A stretch of 6,365 nucleotides of DNA from an uncultured Bacilli bacterium (GTDB lineage Bacteria > Bacillota_I > Bacilli_A > RF39 > UBA660), in assembly GCA_947631285.1 (NCBI GenBank), contig CANRKS010000060.1, forward strand, positions 1-6,365, in the 5' to 3' direction. A program made the translations under genes and the position numbers. Positions 1 through 6,365 of the stretch are shown here, piece after piece (positions within the stretch are counted from its first letter, which is position 1; every line of letters starts with the position of its first letter). Below the pieces are notes generated by a model. The model ran no database searches. It was not told where the DNA came from and was given only the letters and a program-made list of their open reading frames with translations.

Positions 1-1
1 T

Positions 2-187
2 ACTCGATTTGGTTCTGCTGGGTCCGTCGGAATCTCCGCAAGGGACGTGAGCTCCTCAGGATACCAGGAATTTAACCCACTCGCGAACCCCAGTGGTGTC
101 CGTCCAGTTTTCTACATAGATGGATCTAAAATAGTGTTAGGTGGAGAAGGAACGAAAGATGCGCCTTATTATATAACTAATGTTTAG
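2..187 (+). CDS. C-terminal end of a surface/pilin-like or DUF6273-like protein (5' truncated)
   Basis: This frame enters the window open and ends at TAG 185-187, giving 61 residues with no start visible. The tail contains SSSGY (residues 17-21), GVRPVFYIDGSK (32-43) and GGEGTKDAPYYI (47-58). A GVRPV...GdGTk..PY ending is one I recall from the C-termini of secreted prepilin-like or DUF6273-type proteins in uncultured gut Bacilli; this is recognition from memory, not a search. No function can be given from the fragment. Base use is odd: by hand count bases 1-120 are about 53% GC, with many NNC codons (TCC, GTC, ATC, AGC, AAC, CTC), falling to about 35% in 121-180, whereas the genes downstream use mainly A/T-ending codons. 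A strong terminator follows directly, so it is a separate transcription unit from hrcA. The frame is well supported by composition and the terminator; the family is tentative. Confidence 0.6.
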   Translation, partial: TRFGSAGSVGISARDVSSSGYQEFNPLANPSGVRPVFYIDGSKIVLGGEGTKDAPYYITNV

Positions 188-209
188 AAAGGGGAATAAT
201 CCCTTTTTT
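188..209 (+). terminator. Rho-independent terminator after the upstream partial gene
   Basis: AAAGGGG (188-194) pairs with TCCCTTT (200-206), including one G-U pair next to a 5-nt loop (AATAA, 195-199), and the descending arm runs into a T-run through 209. It begins directly after the TAG stop of the upstream gene. It should insulate the heat-shock promoter from upstream transcription. Confidence 0.85.
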
Positions 210-256
210 AATTGATTTAATATTTAAAATTATTAAAATAATTAAAAAAAATAAAA

Positions 257-284
257 TTAGCACTCATAACTTGACAAGTGCTAA
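257..284 (+). promoter_or_regulatory. CIRCE operator 1 (HrcA binding site), 10-nt spacer
   Basis: The left arm TTAGCACTC (257-265) matches the CIRCE consensus exactly. The right arm AAGTGCTAA (276-284) differs from GAGTGCTAA at one inner base. The spacer is 10 nt, where the canonical element has 9. The site covers the -35 box (271-276), so bound HrcA should block RNA polymerase. The operon encodes HrcA itself, indicating autoregulation. Confidence 0.9.
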
Positions 285-299
285 GCATAATATTATAAT
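271..299 (+). promoter_or_regulatory. SigA-type promoter of the hrcA operon
   Basis: A perfect -35 box TTGACA (271-276) and a perfect -10 box TATAAT (294-299) are separated by 17 nt, the optimal distance for the vegetative sigma factor. The predicted transcription start is about 306. The A/T-rich stretch at about 210-256, with A-runs, could act as an UP element; that is inference. Such a consensus promoter would be strong and needs a repressor, which fits the overlapping CIRCE sites. Confidence 0.88.
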
Positions 300-303
300 G
301 TAA

Positions 304-330
304 TTAGCAATCGAAAAAAAGGACTGCTAA
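304..330 (+). promoter_or_regulatory. CIRCE-like operator 2, canonical 27-nt length
   Basis: The left arm TTAGCAATC (304-312) and right arm GACTGCTAA (322-330) flank a 9-nt spacer, which is the exact CIRCE geometry. Each arm has one mismatch to TTAGCACTC-N9-GAGTGCTAA, and both fall at the same symmetric position (the seventh from the outer end). The site covers the predicted transcription start (about 306) and the early leader. In the transcript it could also form a small hairpin if the start lies slightly upstream of the predicted base. HrcA binding is inferred from sequence similarity. Confidence 0.75.
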
Positions 331-333
331 TAT

Positions 334-342
334 GGTGGTGAT
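334..342 (+). promoter_or_regulatory. Ribosome binding site of hrcA
   Basis: GGTGGTGAT (334-342) matches most of the extended Shine-Dalgarno sequence (GGAGGTGAT, one mismatch) and lies 9 nt before ATG 352. It supports that ATG over the in-frame alternatives further into the gene. Confidence 0.7.
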
Positions 343-351
343 GATAAAGTA

Positions 352-1359
352 ATGGATGATAGAAAAAAATCTTTATTAAAAGCAATCGTAGAAAATTATG
401 TTAAAACAGTTAAGCCAGTTGGGAGTAATTCTTTATGCAAAAAGCTAAAGTGTTCTAGTGCAACCATTCGAAATGAAATGGCTGTCTTAGAAAATTTAGG
501 CTATATTGAAAAAAACCATATTTCGAGTGGTAGAGTACCTAGTGAGCTTGGCTATAAGTATTATGTTGAACATTTAATGGAACCCAAAGATTTAACTGGG
601 GAAGATATGTTAAAGTTACAAACGATATTTGCTAATAATGAGCTAAATGTTAGTGATGCAGTTACTAAATGTTTAGAAATTATTAGTGATTTAACTAACT
701 ATACTTCAGTCGTTTTAGGAAGAGGTAGTAGTGATAATTTATTAAGACAATTAAATATTATTGCTTTAAATGAAAATAAAGTAGTGGCTATTGTTTGTAC
801 TGATAAAGGTTTAGTGGAAAATAAAGAATTTATAATACCAGATAATATTAATGCCAATGAAATAGTAAAAATAGGGGAAATGGTTAACAAAATATTAGTA
901 GGAACCCCAATTAGTAAAGTGGCTGAAAAGTTAGAATTTGAAGTTAAACCAGTGATTGCTAAAAGAGTAAAAGATTATGAAACAGTATATAATATTTTCT
1001 ATGATGCCTTTAATGACTTTTTACTTCACAACACCAATATCCATGTATCAGGAAGAGTTAATCTTTTAAAAGAACCAGAATATGATAATACTACAAGTAT
1101 TAAAAGAATTGCCTCTAAATTAGAAGATGAAGCTTTTAAAAAAATGGTTGATGATATAGATGGAAAAGATGACTTACAAATCTATATTGGTAAAGATAGT
1201 AAATTTGATGATAATGTCACAGTTATTAAAAAGAAATATAAATCTGGAGGCGAAGAGGGAACTATTGCTATTATTGGCCCTAAAAGGATGGAATATGAAA
1301 GAGTTGTGTCACTTTTAAATTACATGGTAGATAGACTAGAGGGAAAAAATGAAAAATAA
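352..1359 (+). CDS. hrcA: Heat-inducible transcription repressor HrcA
   Basis: HrcA binds CIRCE operators and represses heat-shock operons; in studied species its active folding depends on GroEL, which links repression to chaperone availability. The 335-residue length is normal for the family (about 340). An N-terminal winged-helix domain spans about residues 1-75, with the hallmark SSATIRNEMA (35-44) recognition region and the wing motif HISSGRVPS (56-64) followed by GYKYYV (67-72). The middle and C-terminal parts correspond to the GAF-like dimerisation domain and insert, ending in the typical GTIAIIGPKRMEY block (303-315). Two CIRCE sites lie upstream, so it should repress its own operon. 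ATG 352 is chosen because of the well-spaced ribosome site and because it begins just before the conserved KSLLKAIVENYV helix. The 3' end overlaps grpE by 11 nt. Confidence 0.97.
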   Translation: MDDRKKSLLKAIVENYVKTVKPVGSNSLCKKLKCSSATIRNEMAVLENLGYIEKNHISSGRVPSELGYKYYVEHLMEPKDLTGEDMLKLQTIFANNELNVSDAVTKCLEIISDLTNYTSVVLGRGSSDNLLRQLNIIALNENKVVAIVCTDKGLVENKEFIIPDNINANEIVKIGEMVNKILVGTPISKVAEKLEFEVKPVIAKRVKDYETVYNIFYDAFNDFLLHNTNIHVSGRVNLLKEPEYDNTTSIKRIASKLEDEAFKKMVDDIDGKDDLQIYIGKDSKFDDNVTVIKKKYKSGGEEGTIAIIGPKRMEYERVVSLLNYMVDRLEGKNEK

Positions 1360-1879
1360 TGAAGAAGTTTTAAAAGAAGAAGTAAAAGAAGGAAAAAAGA
1401 AAGTAAAAGAACATAAAAAAGAAAATAAAGAAGGAAATAAATTAGAAGAAGAAAAGAAAGCCCTTAATGAAAAACTTTTAAGAGTTAGTGCAGAAATGCA
1501 GAATATGCGTAGAAGATATGAAGAAGAATTAGCTAAAAGTTATAAATATGGGGGAGAAGATGTCATCACTAAAATATTACCAATCATTGATAATTTTGAA
1601 AGAGCAATTAAATTAGATGATAGTAATTTAACTGATGAACTTTCTAAATTCTTAGAGGGATTTAAAATGATTTATGGAAATCTTTTAGATATCTTAAATA
1701 ATTTAGAAGTTAAAGAAATTGAAGCTTTACATAAGCCTTTTGATCCAACTAAAATGGAAGCAGTCTTAACTAGTCATGAAGATAATATAGAACCAGGAAT
1801 AGTTATAGATGTTATGCAAAAAGGTTATATGTATAAAGATAAAATTATAAGAGTCGCTATGGTAAAAGTTAGCGAATAA
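1349..1879 (+). CDS. grpE: Nucleotide exchange factor GrpE
   Basis: GrpE is a cytosolic dimer that releases ADP from DnaK and so resets the Hsp70 cycle. At 176 residues it is slightly shorter than most homologues (about 185-200). Residues 1-42 are extremely rich in Lys and Glu and probably disordered or helical. The long dimerisation coiled coil continues through LLRVSAEMQNMRRRYEEE (43-60), followed by the conserved KILPIIDNFERAI (75-87). The DnaK-contacting beta domain carries HKPFDPTKMEAV (128-139) and VMQKGYMYKDKIIRVAMVKVS (split here at 155-175). The start ATG 1349 lies inside the end of hrcA, with AGAGGG at 1338-1343 as ribosome site, so translation is probably coupled to hrcA. The gene ends with TAA, 35 nt before dnaK. 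Confidence 0.96.
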   Translation: MKNNEEVLKEEVKEGKKKVKEHKKENKEGNKLEEEKKALNEKLLRVSAEMQNMRRRYEEELAKSYKYGGEDVITKILPIIDNFERAIKLDDSNLTDELSKFLEGFKMIYGNLLDILNNLEVKEIEALHKPFDPTKMEAVLTSHEDNIEPGIVIDVMQKGYMYKDKIIRVAMVKVSE

Positions 1880-1914
1880 TACTCAATAAATAGAAAGAAA
1901 GGAAATGATATATA

Positions 1915-3732
1915 ATGAGTAAAATAATCGGAATTGATTTAGGGACAACTAATAGTTGTGTTGCTGTTTTAGAAGGCGGGGAACCAAAAGTTATTCCTAA
2001 TAGTGAAGGAAATAGAACTACTCCTTCTGTTGTAGCCTTTAAAGGTGATGAAGAATTAGTAGGAGAAACTGCCAAAAGACAAGCGGTTACTAATGTTAAA
2101 AATACTATTTCTTCAATTAAAAGAAAAATGGGTACTAGTGAGAAAGTAGAAGCTAATGACAAGAAATATACGCCTGAAGAAATTAGTGCTAAAATTTTAA
2201 GTAAATTAAAGAAAGATGCCGAAAGTTATTTAGGAGAAAAAGTGACAAAGGCTGTTATAACTGTTCCTGCCTACTTTAATGATGCAGAAAGACAAGCTAC
2301 TAAAAATGCTGGTAAAATTGCTGGTTTAGATGTCGAAAGAATTATTAATGAACCAACCGCGGCTGCTTTAGCATATGGTCTTGATAAACAAGATAAACTT
2401 CAAACTATTTTAGTTTACGACTTAGGAGGAGGAACATTCGATGTTTCTATTCTAGAGTTAGGTGATGGCGTATTTGAAGTTAAATCAACAAGTGGTAATA
2501 ATCGTCTTGGTGGTGATGATTTTGATGCTCGAATTAGTGATTATTTAGTATCAGAATTTAAAAAAGAGCATGGTGTAGATTTATCTAATGATAAAATGGC
2601 TATGCAAAGAATTAAAGATGCCGCTGAAAAAGCTAAGAAAGATTTATCTGGTATGACTAATGCTCAAATTAGTTTACCATTCATTGCCCAAAGTGATGAA
2701 GGCCCACTTCATATGGAAATGAGTTTATCTAAAGCTAAATTTGAAGATTTATGTCGTGATTTATTTGATTCAACTCTTGAACCAGTAAGAAAAGCTTTAA
2801 AAGATGCTAAACTTACAAATAAAGATATTGATAAAGTTATTTTAGTTGGTGGTTCAACTCGTATTCCTTATATTCAAGAATTAGTTAAAAAAGAATTAGG
2901 TCAAGAGCCAAATAAGAGTGTTAACCCTGATGAAGTAGTAGCTATGGGGGCTGCAATTCAAGGTGGCGTTTTAACTGGTGAAGTTGATGACATTGTATTA
3001 CTAGATGTTACTCCTCTTTCTTTAGGTATTGAAACTCTTGGTAATGTAATGACTGTTTTAATTCCAAGAAATACTACTATTCCTACTAGTAAGAGTCAAG
3101 TGTTTAGTACGGCTGCTGATAATCAACCAGCTGTTGATATTCATGTTTTACAAGGGGAAAGACCAATGGCTTATGATAACAAAACTTTAGGAAACTTCCA
3201 ACTTACTAATATTCCCCCTGCTAAAAGAGGAATTCCTCAAATTGAAGTTACATTTGATATTGACGCTAACGGTATAGTTAATGTTAAAGCTAAAGATTTA
3301 GGAACAGGTAAAGAACAATCTATTACTATTACTTCAAGTACTAATCTTTCTGATGAAGAAATTGATAAAATGATGAAAGAAGCTGAAGCTAATAAAGAAG
3401 CAGATGAAAAAAGAAAAGAAGAAGCGGAAGTAAGAAATAATGCTGATTCAATGATTTTCCAAACAGAAAAAGCTTTAGAGGATCTTGGTGATAAGATTGA
3501 TGCTAGTGATAAAGAAAAAGCTGAAGATTTAGTTAAAGAATTAAAGAAAGAACTAGAAGGTAGCGATATCGATAAGATTAAAGAAAAAACAGAAGAATTA
3601 TCAAAAACAGCGATGGATCTAGCCGCTAAAGTATATCAAAGTGCTAGTCAAAATACCGAAGCAGGAACTAGTGAAGAAGAAGTAAAGAGTAAAAAAGATA
3701 ATGTGGAAGAAGCCAAATTTGAAGAAAAATAA
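1915..3732 (+). CDS. dnaK: Hsp70 chaperone DnaK
   Basis: DnaK is the ATP-dependent cytosolic chaperone that binds exposed hydrophobic segments, working with DnaJ and GrpE. All 605 residues are present, close to the usual length for Bacilli. The nucleotide-binding domain (about 1-358) shows IGIDLGTTNS (5-14), the likely catalytic Lys69 in SIKRKMG, INEPTAAALAYG (144-155), the phosphate loop DLGGGTFDVS (169-178, with Thr174 equivalent to E. coli Thr199) and VGGSTRIP (311-318). The 25-residue offset of Thr174 reflects lack of the insert found in Gram-negative DnaK. The interdomain linker is VLLDVTPLS (361-369); the substrate domain follows to about 475, then the helical lid and a charged, low-complexity tail ending in KFEEK. 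AAAGGA (1898-1903) is the ribosome site. No separate promoter or CIRCE is seen in the 35-nt gap after grpE. Confidence 0.99.
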   Translation: MSKIIGIDLGTTNSCVAVLEGGEPKVIPNSEGNRTTPSVVAFKGDEELVGETAKRQAVTNVKNTISSIKRKMGTSEKVEANDKKYTPEEISAKILSKLKKDAESYLGEKVTKAVITVPAYFNDAERQATKNAGKIAGLDVERIINEPTAAALAYGLDKQDKLQTILVYDLGGGTFDVSILELGDGVFEVKSTSGNNRLGGDDFDARISDYLVSEFKKEHGVDLSNDKMAMQRIKDAAEKAKKDLSGMTNAQISLPFIAQSDEGPLHMEMSLSKAKFEDLCRDLFDSTLEPVRKALKDAKLTNKDIDKVILVGGSTRIPYIQELVKKELGQEPNKSVNPDEVVAMGAAIQGGVLTGEVDDIVLLDVTPLSLGIETLGNVMTVLIPRNTTIPTSKSQVFSTAADNQPAVDIHVLQGERPMAYDNKTLGNFQLTNIPPAKRGIPQIEVTFDIDANGIVNVKAKDLGTGKEQSITITSSTNLSDEEIDKMMKEAEANKEADEKRKEEAEVRNNADSMIFQTEKALEDLGDKIDASDKEKAEDLVKELKKELEGSDIDKIKEKTEELSKTAMDLAAKVYQSASQNTEAGTSEEEVKSKKDNVEEAKFEEK

Positions 3733-3737
3733 AGATC

Positions 3738-3769
3738 TTAGGTTCTAGTTAACTAGAGCCTAACTTTTA
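3738..3769 (+). terminator. Hairpin between dnaK and pepF; weak or leaky terminator
   Basis: An 11-bp stem (TTAGGTTCTAG 3738-3748 with CTAGAGCCTAA 3753-3763, one G-U pair) closes a TTAA tetraloop. The inner bases of the loop could also pair. Only four T residues (3765-3768) follow, after an intervening C, so full termination is unlikely. As no promoter is evident between here and pepF, readthrough is probably needed for pepF and dnaJ. It may act as an attenuator or as a 3' stabiliser of hrcA-grpE-dnaK messenger; which of these is inference. Confidence 0.55.
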
Positions 3770-3788
3770 GTTAATAGAAAGGTTTTTT

Positions 3789-5591
3789 ATGGCAAAAAAG
3801 AGAAAAGATTTTGCAAGTATTTACAAGTGGAATACTAAAGATTTATATCAAAGTGATGAAGAAGTATTAAAAGAAATAGCAAGGTTAGAAAAAGATATCT
3901 TAGCTTTAGATAAATTTAAAGGTCATATTTTAGATGGAGCAGAATCGTTACTAGAAACTTTAGATACTGATACTAATTTAGAAAAAAGAATTGAACAAGT
4001 ATACACTTATGGTCATATTAATAATGATGCTGATACTAAAGATGTTAATTATCAAACTATTTATGGTAAAGCCAAAAATATTTATACTAAATATTTAGAA
4101 CATTCATCATACATTGTTCCTGAACTTTTAAAAGGTGATTATGAAACAGTACAAAAATATATTGCTTCTAATTCTAAATTAAAAGAATATGAAAGAGTTT
4201 TAAAACATATTTTTCGAAATAAAGATCATGTTTTAAATACTGAAGCCGAAAGTGCTTTAGCTAGTTTTTCCAGCCTTTTTTCGGCTCCGGATGAAATTAT
4301 GCAAACCCTAAGTGATAGTGATTTTACTTATGATGATATAATAGTTAATGGTAAAAAAGTAGAATTAACCGAAAGTAATTATTCTGTATTTATTAAAGAT
4401 AAAGATCGAAATGTTAGAAAACAAGCTTTTACTTCTTTATATAAAACATATGCTAAGTTTAAAAATACCATAGCTACTATTTTAAAAAATGAAGTAGAAA
4501 AGAATGCTGCTAGTGCCAGATTAAGACATTTTAATAGTAGTTTAGAAGCATCTTTATTTCCAAATGAAATAGATCCTAAAGTTTATCATAATCTAATTAA
4601 TGGTGTTCATAAACATTTACCTTCTTTATATAAGTATTGGGATTTAAAAAGAAAAGAATTAAAATTAGATGAATTACATATATATGATACTTATGCTGAT
4701 ATAAGTAAAAGTAATGATAAGAAATATACTTTTACGGAAGCTAAAGAATTGATTTTAAAAGCGGTTGCTCCTTTAGGAGAAGACTATCAAAAAGTTCTTT
4801 TGCAAGCATTTAGTGATGGTTGGATTGATTCATGTAATAATGAAGGTAAAAGAGGAGGAGCTTATTGTACAGCTTGTTATAATGTCCATCCATATGTTTT
4901 GTTAAGTTTTGAAGATAACTTTCAAAGTGTTTCAACTCTTGCTCATGAGTTAGGTCATGCGATGCATTATTATTATGCTTGTCAAAATCAAACTTATCAA
5001 GATTATGGTTATAGTATTTTTGTCGCTGAAGTAGCAAGTCAAACTAATGAAATTCTTTTAAGCCGTTATCTTTTAGATCATACTTCTGATACGAGCGAAA
5101 AATTAAAAATAATTGATGAATTATTATTAAGTTTTAAATCATCTTTATTTAGACAAACTATGTTCGCTGAATTTGAATTGTTTATTCATGAATGGACAGA
5201 ACAAGGCAATGTTTTAAATCATGAAGTTATGAGTAATAAATATTATGAATTAAATAAACTTTATTTTGGTGATCAAGTAGTTTGTGATGAAGAAATTAAA
5301 TATGAATGGGAAAGAATACCGCACTTTTATTTAAATTTCTATGTTTATCAATACGCTACAAGTTTTATGGCTGCAATTGCTTTAGCCAATAAAATTTATG
5401 AAAAAGATGAAAAGACTAGAGATAATTATTTAGAATTTTTAAAACTAGGTTGTACTTTAAATCCAATTGATTCTTTAAAAGTGGCGGGAATTGATATTGC
5501 CGATAGTAAAGTTTTAGATGACGCAATTGCATTTATGAATGAACTTTTAAAAATGTATGAAGAACTACAAGGAAGTGAATTAAGTGAATAA
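3789..5591 (+). CDS. pepF: Oligoendopeptidase F-like zinc metallopeptidase (M3B family)
   Basis: PepF enzymes cleave short peptides in the cytosol, helping to finish protein turnover or process peptides. The 600-residue length fits the family. The N-terminal half (about 1-200) is helical, as in the PepF N-terminal domain, and the M3 catalytic domain follows. The zinc site is HELGH (386-390) with catalytic Glu387 and ligands His386 and His390; the third ligand is probably Glu414 in FVAEVASQTNE. The conserved C-terminal segment PHFYLNFYVYQYATSF (511-526) supplies the His and Tyr residues used in substrate binding in this family. No signal peptide or membrane segment is seen. ATG 3789 has AGAAAGG (3776-3782) 6 nt upstream. 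The gene lies between dnaK and dnaJ and overlaps dnaJ by 8 nt, so it is probably part of the heat-shock operon. Exact M3B subgroup and peptide specificity cannot be read from sequence. Confidence 0.95.
   Translation: MAKKRKDFASIYKWNTKDLYQSDEEVLKEIARLEKDILALDKFKGHILDGAESLLETLDTDTNLEKRIEQVYTYGHINNDADTKDVNYQTIYGKAKNIYTKYLEHSSYIVPELLKGDYETVQKYIASNSKLKEYERVLKHIFRNKDHVLNTEAESALASFSSLFSAPDEIMQTLSDSDFTYDDIIVNGKKVELTESNYSVFIKDKDRNVRKQAFTSLYKTYAKFKNTIATILKNEVEKNAASARLRHFNSSLEASLFPNEIDPKVYHNLINGVHKHLPSLYKYWDLKRKELKLDELHIYDTYADISKSNDKKYTFTEAKELILKAVAPLGEDYQKVLLQAFSDGWIDSCNNEGKRGGAYCTACYNVHPYVLLSFEDNFQSVSTLAHELGHAMHYYYACQNQTYQDYGYSIFVAEVASQTNEILLSRYLLDHTSDTSEKLKIIDELLLSFKSSLFRQTMFAEFELFIHEWTEQGNVLNHEVMSNKYYELNKLYFGDQVVCDEEIKYEWERIPHFYLNFYVYQYATSFMAAIALANKIYEKDEKTRDNYLEFLKLGCTLNPIDSLKVAGIDIADSKVLDDAIAFMNELLKMYEELQGSELSE
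5569..5578 (+). promoter_or_regulatory. Ribosome binding site of dnaJ inside the pepF 3' end
   Basis: AAGGAAGTGA (5569-5578) matches the extended Shine-Dalgarno AAGGAGGTGA at 9 of 10 bases and lies 5 nt before GTG 5584. It fixes the non-ATG start of dnaJ, since no in-frame ATG occurs before the J domain. Confidence 0.85.
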
Positions 5592-6365
5592 GAAAGATTA
5601 TTATGAAGTATTAGGGGTATCAAAAAATGCTACAGATGAAGAGATTAAAAGAGCCTTTCGCGTCTTAGCTAAAAAATATCACCCTGATGTTAATAAAGAA
5701 CCCGGGGCGGCGGAAAAGTTTAAAGAAATTGGAGAAGCTTATCAAGTATTATCTGATAAAACGAAAAGAGCTCAATATGATCAATATGGCCATGCGGCTT
5801 TTGAAAATGGAGGAGCTTCTAATTTCGATATGGGTGATATTAACTTAGATGATATTTTATCAAGTATTTTTGGTGAAGGTTTTGGCGGCCGTTTTTCTTC
5901 TTTCTCTGATTTTGGCGGATTTGGAAGAAGAGGTAGTTCTTCTAAAAGAGCCCGTCGTGGTGATGATTTATTAATGCGTGTTCGCTTGACTTTTGAAGAA
6001 GCTATTAATGGTTGTAAAAAAGATATTAAAGTAAATGTGACAGAAACTTGTGATAAATGCCATGGAGCTGGTGGTTATGGGGAATCTAAATGTCCTACAT
6101 GTGGCGGATTAGGTGTTGTAAGAGAAGAACAAAGAAGCTTATTTGGAATTATCGAAACTCAAAAGACTTGTCCTGAATGTGCGGGTAGTGGTAAAGTCTA
6201 TCGAGAAGTATGTAGTGAATGTCATGGAGAAGGCAGAGTATCAAAAAATAAGACTTTAACCGTTACGGTTCCAGCAGGAGTAGATAATGGAAGCCAACTT
6301 AGATTAAGTGGCAAAGGAGGAGCTGGCGTTAACGGAGGACCTAATGGGGATATATATTTAGAGTT
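5584..6365 (+). CDS. dnaJ: Co-chaperone DnaJ (3' truncated by window end)
   Basis: DnaJ delivers unfolded proteins to DnaK and stimulates its ATPase. The frame opens at GTG 5584 and stays open to the window end, giving 260 codons plus two bases of an expected 370-380. The J domain starts at KDYYEVLGVS (4-13), with the essential HPD at 33-35 and the end of the domain near YDQYGHAAF (65-73). A Gly/Phe-rich stretch follows to about residue 117. The zinc-binding region has four CxxCxGxG repeats starting at Cys156, Cys170, Cys196 and Cys210. The interval between the first and second repeat is 3 residues shorter than in E. coli DnaJ. The first substrate-binding beta domain resumes with TVTVPAGVDNGSQLRLSGKG (227-246). 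This is a type I (full) DnaJ. The start lies in the pepF stop region (8-nt overlap), with a strong ribosome site, implying translational coupling to pepF. Confidence 0.97.
   Translation, partial: MNKKDYYEVLGVSKNATDEEIKRAFRVLAKKYHPDVNKEPGAAEKFKEIGEAYQVLSDKTKRAQYDQYGHAAFENGGASNFDMGDINLDDILSSIFGEGFGGRFSSFSDFGGFGRRGSSSKRARRGDDLLMRVRLTFEEAINGCKKDIKVNVTETCDKCHGAGGYGESKCPTCGGLGVVREEQRSLFGIIETQKTCPECAGSGKVYREVCSECHGEGRVSKNKTLTVTVPAGVDNGSQLRLSGKGGAGVNGGPNGDIYLE

Noticed and set aside
332..352. Six-codon reading frame (MVVMIK) ending in TAATG, overlapping the hrcA start
   Set aside because: Its start codons are embedded in the hrcA ribosome site and it has no ribosome site of its own with proper spacing, so it is most simply a by-product of the GGTGGTGAT sequence rather than a leader peptide.
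699..890. 63-codon minus-strand open frame inside hrcA
   Set aside because: Hydrophobic-looking but fully antisense to conserved hrcA coding sequence, with no separate evidence for expression.
1869..2162. 97-codon open frame on the minus strand across the start of dnaK
   Set aside because: It lies antisense to the conserved DnaK N-terminus, has no recognisable motif, and is explained by the AT-rich codon bias of dnaK.
3783..3788. Run of six T just before the pepF start, considered as a terminator T-tract
   Set aside because: The hairpin lies about 19 nt upstream, too far for this run to serve it; the run is simply the spacer between AGAAAGG and ATG.
4810..5037. 75-codon minus-strand open frame inside pepF, rich in His and Asn
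   Set aside because: It is antisense to the zinc-site region of the peptidase; the His/Asn-rich composition is what the reverse complement of the conserved AT-rich coding strand gives.
5426..5623. 65-codon minus-strand open frame across the pepF-dnaJ junction
   Set aside because: Antisense to two well-supported genes and their coupled start; no motif or ribosome site supports it.

Overview
This window holds a low-GC Firmicutes-type heat-shock operon on the plus strand. The gene order is hrcA - grpE - dnaK - pepF-like peptidase - dnaJ (cut by the window end), preceded by the last 61 codons of an unrelated surface-type protein. The AT-rich composition, CIRCE operators, the hrcA-grpE-dnaK-dnaJ order and a DnaK without the ~25-residue insert of Gram-negative DnaKs all point to Bacillota, most likely class Bacilli. 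The upstream protein tail (GVRP...GGEGTK..PY) resembles ones I associate with uncultured gut Mollicutes/RF39-like Bacilli, but that placement is inference. The genes read through without TGA codons and tryptophan is encoded by TGG, so the standard bacterial code (not the Mycoplasma code) fits.

Layout. 2-187: C-terminal end of a protein of clearly different base composition (about 53% GC over bases 1-120), closed by an intrinsic terminator at 188-209. 210-351: an AT-rich regulatory region with a consensus SigA-type promoter (TTGACA-17-TATAAT) and two CIRCE-like inverted repeats, one overlapping the -35 box and one covering the predicted transcription start. 352-3732: hrcA, grpE and dnaK, closely packed (hrcA and grpE overlap by 11 nt). 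3733-3788: a short gap with an 11-bp hairpin and a weak T-run. 3789-5591: a complete M3B oligoendopeptidase F-like gene. 5584-6365: dnaJ, starting at a GTG that overlaps the pepF stop and running off the window.

How it works together. HrcA is expected to bind the CIRCE sites and repress its own operon. DnaK, with its nucleotide exchange factor GrpE and co-chaperone DnaJ, makes up the Hsp70 folding machine. The unusual point is the peptidase gene between dnaK and dnaJ, translationally coupled to dnaJ, which would place a cytosolic peptide-degrading enzyme under the same heat-shock control. The hairpin after dnaK may lower pepF-dnaJ expression relative to dnaK. I did not find a previously undescribed system; the second-look items are regulatory architecture, the peptidase insertion and the foreign-looking upstream tail.
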